Assembly (NCBI GenBank): GCA_023228725.1
Contig: JALOAQ010000103.1
Span: 1-9,791 of the forward strand
Source: Bacteroidales bacterium
GTDB lineage: Bacteria > Bacteroidota > Bacteroidia > Bacteroidales > ML635J-15
Direction: 5' to 3'
Length of the DNA stretch: 9,791 bases
Shown: piece by piece, positions 6,242 to 9,791 of the stretch
How positions within the stretch are numbered: position 1 is the stretch's first letter
How the letters are laid out: the number at the start of each line of letters is the position of its first letter
Position numbers and translations under genes: made by a program
The notes under the pieces: model-generated
Seen by the model: only the letters and a program-made list of their open reading frames with translations
What the model was told of the DNA's origin: nothing
The model's database searches: none

Positions 6242-7735
6242 TTAGTCTTTAATGCAACGAACCGACATCCCGAATTCTCTCATTGTAGTAATACGACTAG
6301 ACTTAGTATAATACATACTAAATTGTCTGGGATAAACGTTTGAGCTACTTGCAGAGGTAGTAGACCAAAAGCCGACATGTGAACCTAAATCACTGAACGC
6401 TCCGTCTGACCACTTACGATAACCGGCAGGCAAGGCTAAGAAACCACTATTACCGAAAGAGGGATGAGTAACCAAGACACCATTATTCCATAAACTTTCA
6501 TTTCCTGCAAGTGCACTGCCCACATCATCACCCCTATATCCTGAAATATCCCACTGAGCATCCCCATAAGGATAAGTTGCATCTACTTCACCTTCTAGTT
6601 TCTCCCATTCATCATCACTTGGAAGATGCCAACCATTAGGGCAAATTCCTTGTACACCGCTTGGATTAGAGGAACTCGTTGTATTATTTGCAGCAGCAGC
6701 CCATGTATATAATGCCCCGTAAATATTTTTATTAGTAATATCATTATTATACCAACAATAAGCTTTATCGGATACACTTAAATTAACCCAGTCTGAATTA
6801 TTAGTAACATGTGGAATGACCGTCCCATCAGCATAATGCGTTGTAGCCATGTTTTCTGCAAACCAGCACTGATTACCAATCCCAACAATTTCATAAATAT
6901 TACCGTCGTAATCTGTTGGTTTAGGAATTCCATCACATGCGCTTGGACAGTCGGAAGTTGTTTCATTAAGTGTAGTAGAAGACGATTCACCACATTCATT
7001 ATAAGCCCACACATAAAGCGTGTAAGCAGTTTCACATGTAAGTCCAATTTGTGTGTAACTGGTGTTGTTACCATTATTTATGGCTGTAGAATAATTATTA
7101 GAAGTGTTGTATTTATAACCATTTGCATTTGTTACGCTAGTCCAATTCCATTCGATTTGCTCTTCGTCTGAAACATGTGTGCCTAATGTTGGATTTGTTG
7201 GAGGAGATTTCACTGTCACATATGTTGTGTTTGCTGTTACGCTACCATAATCATTACTCACTACTAAGGTATAAATTCCTTGCCCAGCTATGGTAATATT
7301 GCTTATTGAGGGGCTTTGAGATGATGAAGTATAATCATTAGGCCCTGTCCAACTCCAGCTTGTTGCATCTGTGGCTTCGCCAGTTAAAATTAAAGTAGAG
7401 CCTTTGCAAATAGGGTTCGGTGTGGCTGATGCTGATACACCACTAGGAACTGTGTAACCTATACAACCAATTGCAATCCACTCTTCAGTATCAGAATTAA
7501 ACGCTTCAAAGCAATCAATTGTGGTATTAAAAATTATTAAAGAATGAGCAGGATTTACTATCAAATCCCTTTGTGCAGTTGTCATACGAGGTAATAATAA
7601 ACCAGAGTTTGTACTTTCTATATCTAAAATTGCAGATGGGTCAGCAGAATCCCCGTTAGTGCTAATAGCAACTCCCTGGGCAAAATTAGGAGAAAGAAAA
7701 AAGCTAAAAATAAAAAGTAAGAATAATTTCTTCAT
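6242..7735 (-). CDS. Exported FISUMP-domain protein with Ig-like and Fn3-like modules
   Basis: The 497-residue protein has a signal peptide (MKKLFLLFIFSFFLSPNFAQ, cleavage near 19-20). Next comes a Bacteroidota-typical N-terminal segment (about 21-91: SADPSAILDIES, GLLLPRMTTAQRD, LIIFNTT, ending EEWIAI). An Ig/PKD-like module follows (about 104-175: PICKG, SWSWTGPNDY, YTLVVSN), then a fibronectin-III-like module (about 179-260: EWNWTSV, Y.LYVWAYNECGES). A FISUMP domain (about 274-497) closes the protein, recognised by YEIVGIGNQCWFAENM, ALYTWAAA, GICPNGWHLPSDDEW, ALPAGYR, GFWSTT and the closing SVRCIKD. FISUMP is a large paralogous domain of surface or secreted proteins, probably lectin-like, of unknown ligand. 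There is no T9SS sorting domain and no lipobox. The gene is third in the minus-strand operon, 26 nt after porP. Its GC content looks higher than that of its neighbours. I see no good terminator after it. Confidence 0.9.
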   Translation of the reverse strand: MKKLFLLFIFSFFLSPNFAQGVAISTNGDSADPSAILDIESTNSGLLLPRMTTAQRDLIVNPAHSLIIFNTTIDCFEAFNSDTEEWIAIGCIGYTVPSGVSASATPNPICKGSTLILTGEATDATSWSWTGPNDYTSSSQSPSISNITIAGQGIYTLVVSNDYGSVTANTTYVTVKSPPTNPTLGTHVSDEEQIEWNWTSVTNANGYKYNTSNNYSTAINNGNNTSYTQIGLTCETAYTLYVWAYNECGESSSTTLNETTSDCPSACDGIPKPTDYDGNIYEIVGIGNQCWFAENMATTHYADGTVIPHVTNNSDWVNLSVSDKAYCWYNNDITNKNIYGALYTWAAAANNTTSSSNPSGVQGICPNGWHLPSDDEWEKLEGEVDATYPYGDAQWDISGYRGDDVGSALAGNESLWNNGVLVTHPSFGNSGFLALPAGYRKWSDGAFSDLGSHVGFWSTTSASSSNVYPRQFSMYYTKSSRITTMREFGMSVRCIKD

Positions 7736-7761
7736 AGTAAAATAATTTTATTATTTTTAAT

Positions 7762-8688
7762 TTAAAATCTGCTTTTTCCTCTGTTAACGTTACTAGGTAT
7801 ATCATAGCCAAACATTAGTTCAAATGTTCCTGCTTGGAAGTTGGAAAGTTTTGAAGTAGCATAGTCGAATGCAAAACCAAACACAAATTCTTTGTAGGAC
7901 ATTCCAATTAGTGCAATTATATCTCCGTCAGTACGATATGAGAATCCTAACCAATAATCATTTCTATAAACTCCTCTAACATTTACGTCAGCTTGGAAAG
8001 GGGATTTAAAAGTTGTTTTTAACAAAACTGATGGTTCAATAGAAAAGTCGGCATTTAGTTTAAACATATATCCTCCAAGTAAATGATAATGTCTGCTAAG
8101 TGTGCTTGTATTATTTCTGTCTAAATAGCTAGTTCCAATTTTAACAGGTAATTCTAACAATTGGTTTCCTGAAATTCCTGCAAAATAATTTTCAGAATAC
8201 AAATATATTCCAAAATCACTTTCAGGCAACCAAGCATTTTCTTTATTAAAATTTAATTCAGGGTCATCCAGGTCTAAATAAGTTAGGTCTGCATAATTCA
8301 TTTGATACTGAAAAACTTGAAAAGACAGCCCAAATGCTAATTTTGCAGATTCGTTAAACACTGGTAAGATATATGAATAATTTCCTTGCAAGCCTATTTT
8401 TGTTTCTGGTCCAAATCTGTCGGCGAAGATAATTCCACCGACTCCCATTGTTCCGTCAACTAAGGATAAATGCCCACTAATTAGCTGAGTAGAAGGACCT
8501 TTGTCAATTCCTACCCATTGTTGTCTGGCAGTGAGCCTTAAAGAAATTGCGTCAGTACTTCCTGTTACAGCAGGATTTAACAACATTCGGTTAAACATAT
8601 ATTGACTGTATAAAGGCAATTGTTGTGCCGATAATTTGCTAGTTGTAGCAAATATTAAAACTATAATTATTAAATATATTTTTCTCAT
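7762..8688 (-). CDS. PorP/SprF family type IX secretion outer-membrane protein
   Basis: This 308-residue protein has a signal peptide (to about A21, KLSAQQ). It carries the family signature QLPLYSQYMFNRMLLNPAVTG (about 23-43) followed by RQQWVGIDKGPSTQ (55-68). Alternating hydrophobic, aromatic-rich strands follow and end in a phenylalanine, as in outer-membrane beta-barrels; length is typical. In the family, PorP is a type IX secretion component, and SprF is needed to export the SprB adhesin encoded next to it. SprF-like copies are usually encoded beside proteins with type B sorting domains, and that is the case here: the upstream gene ends 11 nt before this start. By context this is more likely a cargo-specific SprF-type partner than the core PorP. 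Family certain; specific partner inferred. Confidence 0.93.
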   Translation of the reverse strand: MRKIYLIIIVLIFATTSKLSAQQLPLYSQYMFNRMLLNPAVTGSTDAISLRLTARQQWVGIDKGPSTQLISGHLSLVDGTMGVGGIIFADRFGPETKIGLQGNYSYILPVFNESAKLAFGLSFQVFQYQMNYADLTYLDLDDPELNFNKENAWLPESDFGIYLYSENYFAGISGNQLLELPVKIGTSYLDRNNTSTLSRHYHLLGGYMFKLNADFSIEPSVLLKTTFKSPFQADVNVRGVYRNDYWLGFSYRTDGDIIALIGMSYKEFVFGFAFDYATSKLSNFQAGTFELMFGYDIPSNVNRGKSRF

Positions 8689-8699
8689 GATATTAAATT

Positions 8700-9791
8700 T
8701 TAACGGATTAATGATATAGTACCTTTATATGAAGTATCATTTTCTAAAATCAGAACATAAACATAAGTTCCAAAAGGTAATAATTTTCCTTTATATGTTC
8801 CGTCCCATTGTTTTGCAGGGTCATGATAGTCAAATCCTGAGCCTGTATATGTAAATACTTCATCTCCCCAACGATTAAAAATATAAATTTCAATTTTTTC
8901 AAAAGCTTGAATACCTTGTATTCTCCATGTGTCGTTGTAGCCATCGTTGTTTGGTGTTAATACGTCTGGAATTAATAAGTCAGGAATTATATCTGGAATA
9001 ACGATAATAATTGTGCTGTCAATATCGCCACAAGGCTCTTCTATAGTGTAAAACACTTGATGATCTCCAATTCCTGCAATATTTGGTGTAAATTCGCCAA
9101 TAATTTCATCAATAGCTGTTCCACTCCAAATACCACCTGCTTCAACAGTTTCAACAAATATTGGCAAATCGCTTAAAAATAATGTATCTACAGGTAAAAT
9201 TTCCGCATTTGCTCTTGGATAAACTCTAATTGTTGTAGTTGTTGTATTTCCACATGGATTTAGAAGAGTATAAGTAATTGTATGCTCTCCGTCTCCTGCA
9301 ATTTCGGGGTCAAATTCTCCTGTGTTAGCATCTATAATTCCATTGCCTGACCAAGTTCCTCCTTGAATATTTGCATTTAAAAATATTGGTAAAGTATCGG
9401 CACATAAATATTCCACAAAAGTTATTTCTGTTGGAATTGAAACAATTACTATTGTTGTTGCAGAATTTGTACAGCCCTTTGCGTCAGTACCTGTTACGGT
9501 ATAAGTTCCGTTTGCAAAAACATCAGCTTCTGTAATTGTTGGGTTTTGCATATCGGAATTAAATCCATTTGGTCCTGTCCATGACCAAGAAATTGCTTCA
9601 TTTCCACTTTCTGTTAAGTCAATATCTTCGCCTTTACAAATTGGAGATGAGTTATTTGCAATAATATTTGGAATATCAAGTACATCTAAACTAAACGTAG
9701 CACTTGCAACTTGGCAAGGCTCTCCTTGTGGATTATCAGTAATTATCGTAATTATAACTGTGTTTCCATAATCTTCGCTACTAGGTGTATA
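8700..9791 (-). CDS. T9SS type B sorting-domain surface protein, 5' end missing
   Basis: The frame is open to the right edge, so the start lies outside the window; 363 residues are visible (residue 1 is the first codon at the edge). An internal methionine at 9551 is not the start, since reading upstream continues in related Ig-like sequence. Modules in order: the end of one beta-sandwich (1-40), an Ig/PKD-like unit (about 50-117: PICKG, SWSWTGPNGF, GTYTVTGTDAKGC), two copies of a roughly 75-residue repeat (LPIF, GG.WSG, GEF.P.IAG.G.H, PCG), then a type B gliding-motility C-terminal domain (274-363: IPDVLTPNNDGYND, FNRWGDEVF, WDGTYKGKLLPFGTYVY). Such proteins are large, SprB-like adhesins or surface enzymes exported through T9SS. 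Being followed at 11 nt by PorP/SprF is the classic arrangement. The catalytic or ligand-binding part, if any, is outside the window. Confidence 0.92.
   Translation of the reverse strand, partial: YTPSSEDYGNTVIITIITDNPQGEPCQVASATFSLDVLDIPNIIANNSSPICKGEDIDLTESGNEAISWSWTGPNGFNSDMQNPTITEADVFANGTYTVTGTDAKGCTNSATTIVIVSIPTEITFVEYLCADTLPIFLNANIQGGTWSGNGIIDANTGEFDPEIAGDGEHTITYTLLNPCGNTTTTTIRVYPRANAEILPVDTLFLSDLPIFVETVEAGGIWSGTAIDEIIGEFTPNIAGIGDHQVFYTIEEPCGDIDSTIIIVIPDIIPDLLIPDVLTPNNDGYNDTWRIQGIQAFEKIEIYIFNRWGDEVFTYTGSGFDYHDPAKQWDGTYKGKLLPFGTYVYVLILENDTSYKGTISLIR
8994..9392 (-). repeat. Two tandem protein repeats in the type B cargo protein
   Basis: Two units of about 58 residues, spaced 75 residues apart, share LPIF, GG.WSG, GEF.P.IAG.G.H and PCG followed by a run of strand residues. 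They cover about 9216-9392 and 8994-9167. They look like duplicated beta-sandwich spacer modules of a surface stalk; the DNA has diverged, so the duplication is not recent. Confidence 0.75.

Noticed and set aside
6595..7171. Three open frames (6595-6777 -, 6778-7074 -, 6809-7171 +) inside the FISUMP gene
   Set aside because: They lie in other frames of a gene with clear domain evidence, and their products show no family features.
8750..8944. 64-codon minus-strand frame within the type B sorting domain
   Set aside because: It is out of frame with the strongly recognised sorting domain and has no independent support.
9549..9551. ATG as the start of the type B cargo gene
   Set aside because: The frame stays open to the window edge and the upstream residues form the first half of the same Ig-like unit, so the gene is truncated by the window rather than starting here.
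1..9791. CRISPR arrays, insertion sequences, integrases or phage genes
   Set aside because: I saw no regular repeat-spacer pattern, transposase or recombinase motif, or terminal inverted repeats. The two tRNAs show no adjacent attachment-site duplication.

Overview
The window reads as a chromosomal segment of a low-GC Bacteroidota (Bacteroidetes). The evidence is a T9SS type A sorting domain, a T9SS type B (gliding-motility-type) sorting domain, a PorP/SprF protein, a FISUMP-domain protein, tandem DUF1573 proteins, promoters of the TTTG / TAnnTTTG type, and A-rich sequence instead of Shine-Dalgarno sites before start codons. Every visible stop codon is TAA. I cannot name a genus.

Layout, left to right. 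Positions 1-1428 (+): the 3' end of one DUF1573 gene, a second DUF1573 gene with two such domains, and an intrinsic terminator. Positions 1452-4226 (+): a large secreted subtilisin-like protease with a complete catalytic triad and a C-terminal T9SS sorting domain. Positions 4229-5323 (-): a TrmH-type tRNA 2'-O-methyltransferase and an HU DNA-binding protein, with a terminator between them and a good promoter before HU. Positions 5251-5837: an AT-rich stretch with no convincing gene, containing a recurring TTGTTAATAA-like motif. Positions 5804-6158: convergent tRNA-Ser(UGA) (+) and tRNA-Pro(GGG) (-), each with a well-matched promoter, separated by a symmetrical terminator. Positions 6242-9791 (-): an apparent operon, transcribed leftwards from beyond the right edge. 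It encodes a repeat-containing surface protein with a type B sorting domain (5' end missing), a PorP/SprF outer-membrane protein, and a FISUMP-domain exported protein.

How the parts fit. Two loci depend on the type IX secretion system. The protease should be exported and anchored or released through its type A domain. The right-hand operon pairs a type B cargo with the PorP/SprF partner that such cargo usually needs, plus a third exported protein with no sorting domain but an Ig-like module resembling one in the cargo. I see no clear new defence or mobile system. The least ordinary points are the three-gene surface operon and its compositionally distinct FISUMP gene, the near-leaderless promoter placement at tRNA-Ser, genes starting about 25 nt after terminators, and the repeated motif between HU and tRNA-Ser.
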